Translations under genes and position numbers: made by a program
The notes under the pieces: generated by a model
Told to the model about the DNA's origin: nothing
Databases searched by the model: none
The model's input: only the letters and a program-made list of their open reading frames with translations
Shown: positions 31,133 to 40,073 of the stretch, piece after piece
Layout of the letters: each line of letters starts with the position of its first letter
Numbering within the stretch: the stretch's first letter is position 1
Origin: Chitinimonas taiwanensis DSM 18899
Lineage (GTDB): Bacteria; Pseudomonadota; Gammaproteobacteria; Burkholderiales; Chitinimonadaceae
NCBI RefSeq assembly: GCF_900119825.1
Contig: NZ_FPKR01000002.1
Coordinates: 310,001 to 374,000, forward strand
Reading direction: 5' to 3'
DNA: 64,000 nucleotides

Positions 31133-32080
31133 TTACTTTAGACTCAGGGTGAACTGGCTGGCCAGTTGTGCGCCAGCCGAGGCCCCCAAGGTGCGGGCAA
31201 AGCGCTGCGTCCAGTCATCGCGCGGGGTGAAATCGACAATCTCTTCCGCCTTGATCACTTCACGCGCCAGCTTGTCCACGGTGGCAAAGCCATCGGCCAA
31301 CCCCAGCTCAACACTCTTCTCACCGCTCCACACCAGACCCGAGAACATATCTGGCGTTTCCTTCAGGCGCTTGCCACGCCCTTCGCGCACCACCTTGATG
31401 AATTGCTGGTGCACTTCATCGAGCATCTTGTGGGCAATCTCCAGCTGAGCCGGGCTTTGTGGCGAGAACGGATCGAGGAAGCCCTTGTTCTCACCGGCCG
31501 TGATCAGACGACGTTCAACGCCCAGCTTCTCCATGGCGCCAGTAAAGCCGAAACCATCCATCAACACGCCAATCGAGCCAACCATGCTGGCCTTATCGAC
31601 AAAGATCTTGTCGGCCGCCGCCGCAACGTAGTAACCACCGGAGGCGCAGATATCATCGACCACCACATATAGTGGCGTGGTCGGGTTCAGCTTGCGCAGG
31701 CGCTTGATCTCATCAGCCACCTGGCCGGCCTGCACCGGACTGCCGCCCGGGCTATTGATACGCAGCACCACACCCTTGGTTTGCTTGTCCTTGAAGGCAT
31801 TGCGCAGGCCTTCGATCACGGTGTCGGCATCCACATCGCCACCCGCGGCAATCACGCCACGCAAATCCACCAAGGCGGTATGGGGGCCGGAGCTGACCGC
31901 TTCAACATTGCCAGCACTACGCCAGCTCACCAGAATCGCCAGCAGCAGGAAGAGCCAGGCGAAACCGACAAAGCGGAAGAAGATTTTCCAGTTACGCGTC
32001 TTACGCTGCTCTTTCAGGCCAGCCTGCAGCAGGTTTTCCAGCACTTGGCGTTCCCAGTTCGGGTTTTGCTGCTCATTCAT
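31133..32080 (-). CDS. sppA: Signal peptide peptidase SppA (short form, S49)
   Basis: 315 residues, the single-domain form. N-terminal cytoplasmic segment, one membrane helix (about 31-48), then the S49 fold with NSPGGSPVQAG, the serine nucleophile region CASGGYYVA and the lysine region ASMVGSIGVLMD. Degrades cleaved signal peptides in the inner membrane. Gene order rluC, phosphatase, Rieske protein, sppA is conserved in betaproteobacteria. Confidence 0.93.
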   Translation of the reverse strand: MNEQQNPNWERQVLENLLQAGLKEQRKTRNWKIFFRFVGFAWLFLLLAILVSWRSAGNVEAVSSGPHTALVDLRGVIAAGGDVDADTVIEGLRNAFKDKQTKGVVLRINSPGGSPVQAGQVADEIKRLRKLNPTTPLYVVVDDICASGGYYVAAAADKIFVDKASMVGSIGVLMDGFGFTGAMEKLGVERRLITAGENKGFLDPFSPQSPAQLEIAHKMLDEVHQQFIKVVREGRGKRLKETPDMFSGLVWSGEKSVELGLADGFATVDKLAREVIKAEEIVDFTPRDDWTQRFARTLGASAGAQLASQFTLSLK

Positions 32081-32107
32081 AGGGTTTTACATTCCACTTC
32101 AAGGCAA

Positions 32108-32464
32108 TCAGGGTTGGGCATCCGGCAGGAAGAAGACCTCACCCGCCTCTTCCAGCACGGCCAGCTTGGTCAGGCGGGCGCCCTTGCAAGGCCCGCCCAG
32201 GCATAGACCGGTGTCCGGCCTATAGTAAGCGCCGTGCGTCGAGCAGATCAAATAGCTGCGACTCAGATCGAAGAAGTCGCCTTCGTTGAAATCCAGCTCG
32301 ATCGGGATGTGCGCGCACTCGTTCAGATAAGCCTGCACCTTGCCGGCCCAACGTACGGCAAAAGCAGGTGCCGGCACCCCACGCCACTCAGCCTGAAAGC
32401 GCACGCCCAGCCCAGCATCAGGCAGATCTTCACTCGCGCAGATGCGCCAACGTCGCTCAGCCAT
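32108..32464 (-). CDS. Rieske [2Fe-2S] protein
   Basis: 118 residues, a stand-alone Rieske domain. The cluster ligands are in CAHIPIE (C-x-H) and CSTHGAYY (C-x2-H), separated by about 17 residues. The reading frame overlaps the phosphatase gene by 8 bases and lies 27 bases from sppA. Such small ferredoxin-like proteins occur in this same operon in other betaproteobacteria; the electron partner is not known. Confidence 0.9.
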   Translation of the reverse strand: MAERRWRICASEDLPDAGLGVRFQAEWRGVPAPAFAVRWAGKVQAYLNECAHIPIELDFNEGDFFDLSRSYLICSTHGAYYRPDTGLCLGGPCKGARLTKLAVLEEAGEVFFLPDAQP

Positions 32465-33113
32465 ATTGAATCAACCAGTTATCCAGCTCGCCAAAGCTAT
32501 CGAACAAACCCAGCGGCGCCAGTTCGGCCAGATTCTCCCGCGGGTGCGCGCCATAGCTGACGCCCAGACCCGCCGTACCGGCATTGATCGCCATCTGCAA
32601 ATCGTGCGTGGTGTCCCCTATCATCACCGTTCGCGCCGCCGGCACCGCCAAGTGCTCAACAATCTGCTCAAGCATCTGCGGGTGCGGCTTGGAGTGGCAT
32701 TCGTCCGCACAGCGCGTGGTGTCGAAATACACGCCCAAGCCCGTTTGTTCCAGCACCCTATCCAAGCCACGACGCGATTTGCCGGTGGCTACCGCCAGCG
32801 CATAACCGGCCATCTTGTAGCGCGCCAGCGCTTCAGCCACACCCTCGAACAGCAGGATTTCGCCATCGCGGGCCAGGTAATGGGTCTTGTAGGCCTCCAC
32901 CACGCGCGCCACTTCCGCGCCACTAGCTTCGGGTGCAAGATACTGCATCGCTTCGTTCAGCCCATAGCCGATCACATAGCTGGCCGCCTCGCGGCTAGGC
33001 ACGCTAAGGCCCGCTTCCGCGAAGGCCTGTTGTATCGATTGGGTGATCAGGCCGGTCGAATCAGCCAGCGTGCCATCCCAGTCAAATACCAAGAGATCAA
33101 AACGTTCAGCCAT
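32457..33113 (-). CDS. HAD-family phosphatase, phosphoglycolate phosphatase-like
   Basis: 218 residues. HAD motifs: DWDGTL (nucleophile and acid/base Asp), a helical cap, VATGKS (motif II), KPHP (motif III Lys) and IGDTTHD (motif IV). Belongs to the Gph/YjjG-like HAD-IA group; the substrate cannot be read from sequence. Overlaps rluC by 8 bases and the Rieske gene by 8, indicating a tightly packed operon. Confidence 0.9.
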   Translation of the reverse strand: MAERFDLLVFDWDGTLADSTGLITQSIQQAFAEAGLSVPSREAASYVIGYGLNEAMQYLAPEASGAEVARVVEAYKTHYLARDGEILLFEGVAEALARYKMAGYALAVATGKSRRGLDRVLEQTGLGVYFDTTRCADECHSKPHPQMLEQIVEHLAVPAARTVMIGDTTHDLQMAINAGTAGLGVSYGAHPRENLAELAPLGLFDSFGELDNWLIQYG

Positions 33114-34056
33114 CGATAGCCTCCAGCGTATCCAGATAGGCCTGCAGCTCAGTCGGCAGCGGGGCTTCCAGTTTCAAGGGGGTATTATTGAGCGGATGAT
33201 TGAGCGTCAGCCGCCAGGCGTGCAGAAACATACGCTTAAGCCCTTCGCGCGGCAGGCGCTTGTTCAGGGCGAAATCACCGTATTTATCATCACCCAGAAT
33301 CGGAAAACCCGACTGCGCGCAGTGCACGCGAATCTGGTGCGTGCGGCCGGTCTTCAGCTCGCATTCCAGCAAGGTGGCAGCCGTATAACGCGCGCGGCGA
33401 TTGAAGACGGTGTGCGACTCCTGACCATCGGGCGTCACCGCGACGCGTCGCTCGCCATCCGCAGTCACATATTTCTGCAACTTGAAGCGCACATGCCGAC
33501 GCGCATCGGGAAACTGCCCCTGCACCAGGGCCAGGTAGCGCTTATCCATGCCGCGATCGTTGCGTAGCATTTCATGCATGGCCACCAGCGCACTGCGCTT
33601 CTTGGCAATCAGCAAGATGCCCGAGGTCTCTCTATCGAGCCGGTGCACGAGCTCCAGGAACTTGGCCTGTGGGCGCTGCGCACGCAGCTGCTCGATCACG
33701 CCAAAGCTGACCCCGCTGCCACCATGCACCGCAAGGCCAGCCGGCTTGTCGATGACCAGCAAGGCCTCGTCCTCGAACAGAATCGGCAGTTCGGGGCCGC
33801 GCGCCATGGTCGCCTGACTGGGCTTGGCATTCGGCTCAGCCACCCGCACCGGCGGGACGCGAATCAGATCGCCTTCGACGATGCGATAGGTGACATCGGC
33901 CCGCCCCTTGTTCACCCGCACCTCGCCCGAACGCACGATGCGGTAGACCAGCGATTTGGGCACGCCCTTCAAATGTTTGAGTAGATAATTATCCAGCCGC
34001 TGACCCGCTTCTTCGCTGCCAACGGTGAGGTAGGAAACTTTGCTCGTATTATCCAT
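33106..34056 (-). CDS. rluC: 23S rRNA pseudouridine synthase RluC
   Basis: 316 residues. N-terminal S4 RNA-binding domain (GQRLDNYLLKHLKGVPKSLVYR) and the RluA-family catalytic motif HRLDRETSG with the essential Asp. RluC modifies U955, U2504 and U2580 of 23S rRNA in E. coli. It is divergent from rne, the arrangement also found in E. coli, which supports the RluC (not RluD) call. ATG 34056 gives the family N-terminus; 10 extra upstream codons are not conserved. Confidence 0.93.
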   Translation of the reverse strand: MDNTSKVSYLTVGSEEAGQRLDNYLLKHLKGVPKSLVYRIVRSGEVRVNKGRADVTYRIVEGDLIRVPPVRVAEPNAKPSQATMARGPELPILFEDEALLVIDKPAGLAVHGGSGVSFGVIEQLRAQRPQAKFLELVHRLDRETSGILLIAKKRSALVAMHEMLRNDRGMDKRYLALVQGQFPDARRHVRFKLQKYVTADGERRVAVTPDGQESHTVFNRRARYTAATLLECELKTGRTHQIRVHCAQSGFPILGDDKYGDFALNKRLPREGLKRMFLHAWRLTLNHPLNNTPLKLEAPLPTELQAYLDTLEAIDG

Positions 34057-34627
34057 CTTGTCATATACTCTGGCGGTCTTGCGCAACGCATGCGGCCACG
34101 CCCAAGGGCGCTGCCGACACGAGAAAACAAGACCAGCCGCCGCCCTGTTTTCCAGTCACCTGCCAACACGGCGATGACTTCCAAAGAGGCGGATTATCTC
34201 ACGCGCGACCGGCTCGCGCGGCCTTTCCCGCTCTTTTCCCCGCGTCTCATCTCTCTTGCCGTGCAATCCGAAACCCGGTCGCACCTAGCGCGCAAGGCGG
34301 ACGCGAGTGCTCACAGTGCACAGGAAAACACGGGAAAGTCGATCCAGCCGGTGCGGTTAACGTCGTTCACCGCCAAGCAACGACGACACAAAGTGACAAA
34401 ACGCTAGACCGGACATTCGCAGGCTGGTGCATTACAAGTAAACCAGTCGGCACACAGGACACACCCGTGCGTGGCAACGACATCTCGGCCACGACGACAG
34501 TACGGAACCACTGGACTTTTCTGCCTTGCACAAGCTTACGCAACGCCCCATCGTCTGATTCGTTCCCTCGGCGGCTTCCACCGTCGGTGTGTTCGCCCCT
34601 GCCTGTCCGGCAGCGGGAGAACAAAAC
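34057..34627 (+). promoter_or_regulatory. Long rluC-rne intergenic region with putative rne leader
   Basis: About 570 bases with no gene I can support. In E. coli the rne mRNA has a long structured leader through which RNase E cuts its own message; the same divergent layout and similar length suggest the same arrangement here. Visible signals are GGGAG at 34614-34618 as ribosome site and several short GC-rich inverted segments near 34570-34615. I could not identify a convincing -35/-10 pair for either gene. Confidence 0.5.
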
Positions 34628-37600
34628 ATGAAACGCATGCTGTTCAATGCGACACAGGCCGAAGAGCTACGTGTCGCGATCGTAGACGGCCAGAAGCTGA
34701 TTGATCTGGATATCGAAACCGTCGGCAAGGAACAACGCAAGAGCAATATCTACAAGGCTGTCATCACCCGCATCGAGCCCTCGCTCGAAGCCTGCTTTGT
34801 GGATTACGGCACCGACCGCCACGGTTTCCTCCCCTTCAAGGAAGTTGCCCGCGCCTATTTCAAGGAAGGCGCCGATGGCCGTTCGCGCATCCAGGACGCG
34901 CTCAAGGAAGGCATGGAGCTGATCGTCCAGGTGGAAAAGGACGAACGCGGCAATAAGGGCGCCGCCCTCACTACCTTCATTTCCCTGGCTGGCCGCTATC
35001 TGGTGCTGATGCCGAACAACCCGCGCGGCGGTGGCGTATCCCGCCGCATCGAGGGTGAGGAGCGCCAGGAACTGCGCGCCACCATGGATCAACTCGATGT
35101 GCCGGCCGGCATGTCCATCATTGCCCGCACCGCTGGCATCGGCCGTAGCGCCGAAGAGCTGCAGTGGGACCTGAACTACCTGCTGCAACTGTGGCGCGCC
35201 ATCGAGAACGCCGGCAGCGCCCAGAAGGGCCCCTTCCTGATTTACCAGGAAGGCAGTCTGGTCATCCGCGCGATTCGCGACTACTACCAGCCCGATATCG
35301 GCGAAATCCTCATCGACACCGAGTTCGTGTACGAGCAAGCCCAGCAGTTCATGAGCCATGTGATGCCGGGCTTCGTGAACCGCGTGAAGCTGTACAAGGA
35401 CGATGTCCCGCTGTTCTCGCGCTTCCAGATCGAACACCAGATCGAAACCGCGTTTTCGCGTGAAGTCGGCCTGCCCTCGGGCGGCGCCATCGTCATCGAC
35501 CACACCGAAGCCTTGGTATCGGTGGACGTGAACTCGGCGCGCGCCACCAAGGGCGGCGATATCGAGGAAACCGCTACCCGCACCAATCTGGAAGCCGCCG
35601 ACGAAATCGCCCGCCAGCTGCGCCTGCGCGACCTGGGCGGTCTGATCGTGGTCGACTTCATCGATATGGAAAAGGCTGGCAATCAGCGCGAGGTGGAAAA
35701 CCGCCTGCGCGATGCGCTGCGCCATGACCGTGCCCGCGTGCAGACCGGCAAGATCTCGCGCTTTGGCCTGATGGAGCTGTCGCGCCAGCGCCTGCAACCG
35801 AGCCTGGGCGAAACCGCCCACCAACCCTGCCCGCGCTGCCATGGCACTGGCTTTATCCGCGGTACCGAGTCGTCGGCCCTGCACATCCTGCGCATCATTC
35901 AGGAAGAGGCGATGAAGGAAAACACCGGCGCCATCCACGCGCAGGTGCCGGTTGATGTGGCCACCTTCCTACTGAACGAGAAGCGCGCCGAGATTTTCTC
36001 GGTCGAATCGCGCCTCAAGGTGGGCGTGGTACTGATCCCGAATATCCACCTCGAAACGCCGAACTACCAGCTGACCCGTCTGCGTCACGACGACCTCAAC
36101 CACATCGAGGAAGTCCTGCCGTCTTACAAGATGATGGAAGCCCCGGCCGAGGAGGCGCACAGCCACGGCAAGGACAATGAGCCGAGCAAGCCGCGCCAGG
36201 AAGCTGCCGTCAAGGGCATCACCCCGACCCAGCCTGCCCCGGTCGCCGTGGAAAAGCCGGTGGTTGAGGAAGCCAAGCCCTCGCTGTTCAGCCGCATCGT
36301 GCGCTTCTTCACCGGCGAAAAGGCCGAGGAAGTCAAACAGCCGACACCAGCCAACAAGACCGGTGGTCGTGAGCGCAACAACAACCGCCGTGGCGAGCGT
36401 GGCGAAGGCCGTCGCGAGCGCGGCGAGCGCAATGCCGAGCAGCGCAATGAGCGTCGCCCTGGTGGCAAGCCGCGCATCGAGGAGGACGAGCAGCCGCGTC
36501 CGCCGCGCGAGCCGCGTCAGCGCGGTGACCGCAATGAGCGCGCGCAAGGCGAAGGCCGTGCCGAGCGTCAGGACAACCGCAACGAGCGCCAGAACGAAGG
36601 TCGCGAAGCCCGCGAGCCGCGTGAAGCACGTGCGCCGCGCGAGAACCAAGAAGGTCGCAATGAACGCGAGCCGCGCGCCGAGCGCGAACCGCGTCAGCCA
36701 CGCGAGCCGCGCGCCGAGCGTGAACCACGTCCGGAACGTGAACCGCGTGCCGAACGCGAGCCACGCCCGGAACGTGAGCCGCGCGCCGAACGCGAACCGC
36801 GTGCTGAGCGTGAACCGCGTGCCGAACGCGAACCACGCGCCCCGCGCCAGCCGCAGGAAGCCCGTGCCGAGCTGAACGCCGAGCAGGCAGTCGAGCCGTC
36901 GCAGCAGGAATTGCTGCCGGTGGACAGCGCCGCCAACGAGGCGAATGAAGGTAATGAAGGCCGTCGTCGTCGTCGCGGTCGTCGCGGTGGCCGTGGTGAC
37001 CGTAACGAGCAGCAAGCGAATGGCCTGCAAGCCGAGACCATGACTCAGGAAGACGCGGCCAATGCGGAAGTGAATGCGCCGGAAGCTGTCGTCGCCCCGG
37101 CCGCGGAAGCCCCGGTCGCCGCGCAGGAAGCTGCACCAGTGCTCGCCCAGGTCGAAGTCGCTACGCCAGTGGTTGCCGAGACCGTAGTTGAAGCCGTCGC
37201 AGCCGCACCGGCCGAGCAGCCAGTGGTAGCGAATGTCCGCGAGGAAGTCGCCGCAGCGCCTGCCGTGGCAGCCCCGGTGGAAGCGCCCGCCGCTGCCGCG
37301 CAAGCCGCAGCGGAACCCGAAGTGGCAGCCGCAGCCCCCGCTCCGGCTGTCGAAGCCGCCCCTGCGGAAGTTGCGCCGGTAGCCAGCAGCCAGCCTGTGC
37401 AGGTACAGCTGGAAATCGGCCGCCCGGAGGATGTGGGTCTTGTGCAGGTCAACACCCAGCTGAAGGCTTTCGAGCCGGTGGATGTGCAGCTGGAAGTGCC
37501 GGTGCGCCGCCGCCGTAGCGAGGTCAAGCCGACCGAGGCCCCCGCCCCGGTGCAGACCGAGCTGGTGATGGTGGAGACGCAGCACGGTGATAAAGCCTGA
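34628..37600 (+). CDS. rne: Ribonuclease E with Arg-rich repeat tail
   Basis: 990 residues. The catalytic half contains the S1 domain (about 36-120), RNase H-like/5' sensor and DNase I-like parts with the Mg-binding Asp residues in VSVDVNSARATKGG (about residue 300) and VVDFIDM, and the Zn link CPRCHGTG near 400. The C-terminal half is disordered: an Arg/Glu-rich block (about 578-745) with many imperfect copies of EPRAER/EPRPER, an RRRRRGRRGGRGDR patch, an Ala/Pro/Val stretch (about 815-920) and a short conserved-looking end (VQLEIGRPEDVGLVQV). Such tails recruit RNA and degradosome partners. ATG 34628 (KRMLFNATQ) with GGGAG is the start. Confidence 0.97.
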   Translation: MKRMLFNATQAEELRVAIVDGQKLIDLDIETVGKEQRKSNIYKAVITRIEPSLEACFVDYGTDRHGFLPFKEVARAYFKEGADGRSRIQDALKEGMELIVQVEKDERGNKGAALTTFISLAGRYLVLMPNNPRGGGVSRRIEGEERQELRATMDQLDVPAGMSIIARTAGIGRSAEELQWDLNYLLQLWRAIENAGSAQKGPFLIYQEGSLVIRAIRDYYQPDIGEILIDTEFVYEQAQQFMSHVMPGFVNRVKLYKDDVPLFSRFQIEHQIETAFSREVGLPSGGAIVIDHTEALVSVDVNSARATKGGDIEETATRTNLEAADEIARQLRLRDLGGLIVVDFIDMEKAGNQREVENRLRDALRHDRARVQTGKISRFGLMELSRQRLQPSLGETAHQPCPRCHGTGFIRGTESSALHILRIIQEEAMKENTGAIHAQVPVDVATFLLNEKRAEIFSVESRLKVGVVLIPNIHLETPNYQLTRLRHDDLNHIEEVLPSYKMMEAPAEEAHSHGKDNEPSKPRQEAAVKGITPTQPAPVAVEKPVVEEAKPSLFSRIVRFFTGEKAEEVKQPTPANKTGGRERNNNRRGERGEGRRERGERNAEQRNERRPGGKPRIEEDEQPRPPREPRQRGDRNERAQGEGRAERQDNRNERQNEGREAREPREARAPRENQEGRNEREPRAEREPRQPREPRAEREPRPEREPRAEREPRPEREPRAEREPRAEREPRAEREPRAPRQPQEARAELNAEQAVEPSQQELLPVDSAANEANEGNEGRRRRRGRRGGRGDRNEQQANGLQAETMTQEDAANAEVNAPEAVVAPAAEAPVAAQEAAPVLAQVEVATPVVAETVVEAVAAAPAEQPVVANVREEVAAAPAVAAPVEAPAAAAQAAAEPEVAAAAPAPAVEAAPAEVAPVASSQPVQVQLEIGRPEDVGLVQVNTQLKAFEPVDVQLEVPVRRRRSEVKPTEAPAPVQTELVMVETQHGDKA

Positions 37601-37614
37601 TTGCTAGACTAGCC

Positions 37615-37650
37615 AAACAAAACAGGGAGCTTAGGCTCCCTGTTTTGTTT
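37615..37650. terminator. Bidirectional terminator after rne
   Basis: AAACAAAACAGGGAGC pairs with GCTCCCTGTTTTGTTT around a TTAG loop; T-rich in both directions. It ends rne and may also serve the convergent NlpC/P60 gene. Confidence 0.95.
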
Positions 37651-37694
37651 TCTGCGCCAGCGCCTGCGTATCAGGCCATCCACATAACGCCCGC

Positions 37695-38306
37695 TTAACC
37701 AGCGAAATAGCTGCGCGCCGCCTCGAAGCGGGCAGCGAAGTATTTATTGCGGATGCTTTCGATGCGGATACGTCCCTTGCTGGTCGGGGCATGCACGAAT
37801 TTATCGTCGCCGATATAGATGCCCACATGCGAGAACGGCCGATTCATGGTGTTGAAGAACACCAGATCGCCAGCCTGCAGCTGCTCGCGCGAGATGGGCC
37901 GCCCCTTGCGCGCCATATCGGCCGCGCTGCCGAGCAGATCGACGCCAACGGCATGGCGGTAGATGAAGCTGACCATACCGCTGCAATCGAGCCCGGCCTC
38001 CGGGTTCTTGCCGCCGAAGACATAGCCGACATCCAGCAGGCCAAGTGCATACATGACGATTTCGCGCCCCGCATCGTCATTGATCTGAATACTGCTCAAG
38101 GCCGGCTTGGCCGGTGCGCGCGCCACGGGCTTGCTGGGCGGATTGCTGCCGCAGGCCGACAGCAGCAGTGCAATCAGCGCGCAGAGTAAGGGCGTGCGCA
38201 CGCGTGCCAGGCGCGATTTGCGCAGCGGCGGGCGTTTGGGCTGGCGCGACGGCAGATGCGGGTCAAGCAGGATGGATGGCATGCCATCCAGATTGAGCGG
38301 ATTCAT
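37695..38306 (-). CDS. NlpC/P60 (C40) peptidoglycan hydrolase lipoprotein
   Basis: 203 residues. After a Pro/Lys/Arg-rich N-terminus of about 30 residues comes a hydrophobic segment ending in lipobox LLSAC, so the mature protein should be lipid-anchored. The C40 domain has catalytic Cys in LDCSGMVSF, His in FSHVGIYIG and third polar residue His in FVHAPTS. It probably cleaves stem peptides of peptidoglycan. The unusually long basic stretch ahead of the signal sequence suggests the start could be the internal Met at residue 9 or later. Its ATG overlaps the stop of the hydrolase gene (ATGA on the minus strand). Confidence 0.9.
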   Translation of the reverse strand: MNPLNLDGMPSILLDPHLPSRQPKRPPLRKSRLARVRTPLLCALIALLLSACGSNPPSKPVARAPAKPALSSIQINDDAGREIVMYALGLLDVGYVFGGKNPEAGLDCSGMVSFIYRHAVGVDLLGSAADMARKGRPISREQLQAGDLVFFNTMNRPFSHVGIYIGDDKFVHAPTSKGRIRIESIRNKYFAARFEAARSYFAG

Positions 38307-39136
38307 GGCAAATCCTCCAGCCAGGCAGCCAAGGTATCGGCCGCAGCAGACCAGCTCGCATCCAGCATCAGCAGATGCCCCAAGCCCTTGAGGAACTGCG
38401 CACGCACGCCCAGCGCATGGGCGGCGCTATGCAGTAGATGGCCAGGCATCAGCAGATCCTGCTCGCTACCCAGCACCAGCACGGGCGGGCAACCACGTGG
38501 TGGGCGCTGGTCGAACTGCGGCATGGTCATATCGATGAGCGCGCGGTCGGACTCATGTTGGAACTGCACGGCATAGCGCTGCAGTTCCGACTCGGGCAAG
38601 GCGGGCGAAAACAGCAGCTCGCGCAGCTTGTCGAGGCGTGGCGGCAGGCCGATATTCTGCAGCGCGTTCAGCTCCCACATCAGCTGCGGGTGCTGCCAGA
38701 ACAGGTGCAGTGCGGAACCGATCAGCCCTTCGGGCGGCACGGTGGCCAGCAAGGCGAGGCCGGGCAGCGCCTGCTCGCGCGCATAGGCCATGGCCAGGAA
38801 GCCGCCCATCGAGTGACCGATCAGCAGCGGGGTCTGGCCATGTTGCTGCTCAATCTGGCGCACGGCGCGCTCAACATCCTGCAGATAGTCATCGATGCGC
38901 GTGGCGGCCAGCTGCGCCCTGCCCTCGCTCGCCCCATGCCCGCGCAGGCTCAGCGCATGGGCCGGATAGCCGCGCTGGGCGAAGTAAGGCAGGAAATGCA
39001 CTTGCCAGCACCAGGCACCGACATAGGCACCGTGGATAAACAGCAGCGGGCGCCTTGGTATGGTCGCCGCGGGCAGTACGGATAGCATTTCCAGTTTGAG
39101 TTCAGGCACTTGGGCGCGATTCTTATTAGCCAACAT
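38303..39136 (-). CDS. Alpha/beta hydrolase
   Basis: 277 residues. Oxyanion segment FIHGAYVGAWCW, nucleophile elbow GHSMGG, acid Asp in GSEQDLLMPG and catalytic His in GLGHLLML. It resembles monoacylglycerol-lipase/lysophospholipase-like enzymes, but the substrate is not determinable. ATG 39136 is chosen because the longer frame begins with TTG. Upstream of and overlapping the NlpC/P60 gene, divergent from the TetR regulator. Confidence 0.85.
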   Translation of the reverse strand: MLANKNRAQVPELKLEMLSVLPAATIPRRPLLFIHGAYVGAWCWQVHFLPYFAQRGYPAHALSLRGHGASEGRAQLAATRIDDYLQDVERAVRQIEQQHGQTPLLIGHSMGGFLAMAYAREQALPGLALLATVPPEGLIGSALHLFWQHPQLMWELNALQNIGLPPRLDKLRELLFSPALPESELQRYAVQFQHESDRALIDMTMPQFDQRPPRGCPPVLVLGSEQDLLMPGHLLHSAAHALGVRAQFLKGLGHLLMLDASWSAAADTLAAWLEDLP

Positions 39137-39195
39137 GAATATTGATTGCACCTTACGCCAAAGCGCCGCCTGCTTCAATGCTCACGCAGCAGTTG

Positions 39196-39226
39196 TTGAC
39201 CTTTAAGTCAGTAAGTAATAAATTAC
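39196..39226. promoter_or_regulatory. Candidate promoter/operator before the TetR gene
   Basis: TTGACC at 39196-39201 and TAAATT at 39219-39224 form a weak promoter (17-base spacer). A perfect inverted repeat GTAAT-AA-ATTAC (39215-39226) overlaps the -10 box, and AGTCAGTAAGTAA lies just upstream, reminiscent of TetR-family efflux operators. Autorepression by the TetR protein at this site is inference. Confidence 0.4.
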
Positions 39227-39254
39227 CGCCAAGTCATTAGACCCCGAGACAGCT

Positions 39255-39881
39255 ATGAATACGCCCACCCCACGCTGGCAGCGCCGCAAAGACGCCCGCC
39301 CGGCCGAAATCATCGAAGCCGCCCTGAGCCTGTTCGTGGAACGCGGCTTTGCCGCTACCCGCCTCGACGATGTGGCCAAGCTGGCCGGCGTCACCAAGGG
39401 AACGGTCTACCTCTATTTCGCCAATAAGGAAGAACTGTTCAAGGCCGTGGTACGCGAAACCGTGCTGCCGAACATCGAATCGGGCGAAACCCTGCTGGCC
39501 GAACATCAAGGCCGCTGGGCCGATCTGCTCTGGACCCTGCTGGAGCGCTGGGCCGAACGCATGGAGCAGTCGGCCTCGACCGGCATTTCCAAGCTGATGA
39601 TTGCCGAGGCAAACAACTTCCCGGAACTGGCGCGCTTCTATGTGGAAGAAGTGGTGATACGCAGCCGCAAGTTATTCGCCAATGTGATCGAGCGTGGCAT
39701 TGCCGCCGGCGAGTTCCGTCCGGTCGATGTGGCACTGGCAACGCGCGCGGTGATCTCGCCGCTGATGATGATCAAGGTCTGGAAGCAGAGCTTCTCGCTA
39801 TGCGATACCGAGCCGGTCGACCTCAGGGATTTCGCGCGCTTTCACTATGAATTGATGCTGCAGGGCCTGCAGGCCCGTTAA
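39255..39881 (+). CDS. TetR-family regulator of the emrAB locus
   Basis: 208 residues. N-terminal HTH (IIEAALSLFVERGFAATRLDDVAKLAGVTKGTVYLYFANKEELF) is a textbook TetR domain; the C-terminal half is helical with a TetR_C-like ligand domain (SKLMIAEANNFPELARFY). It precedes emrA/emrB on the same strand, the common arrangement for a repressor of an efflux pump. No inducer can be named. Confidence 0.93.
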   Translation: MNTPTPRWQRRKDARPAEIIEAALSLFVERGFAATRLDDVAKLAGVTKGTVYLYFANKEELFKAVVRETVLPNIESGETLLAEHQGRWADLLWTLLERWAERMEQSASTGISKLMIAEANNFPELARFYVEEVVIRSRKLFANVIERGIAAGEFRPVDVALATRAVISPLMMIKVWKQSFSLCDTEPVDLRDFARFHYELMLQGLQAR

Positions 39882-40073
39882 GCCACACCGCAGCTCGACC
39901 TGGCGGGCTCGTCCGCTCACAGCGCCTGTGAAGGCGCTGCGCCAGGCACCGAGTACTGACAGAAATCATCGAATGCGTGCTGCTTACCGCCCTGGCCTAG
40001 CCAGCGATGAGTTCAGCCCAAGCCCACCTTTTTCGGCGCACCCAGCGCCCCGTTTGAAGCAGGAATGCCCAGC

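Noticed and set aside
36640-36850. Short repeated units resembling a repeat array or CRISPR
   Set aside because: The period follows codons of the EPRAER/EPRPER protein repeats within rne, with no spacers; no CRISPR array is present in the window.
35969-37585. A 538-codon minus-strand open frame opposite rne
   Set aside because: It mirrors the repetitive Arg-rich tail of RNase E and has no start signal or recognisable domain.
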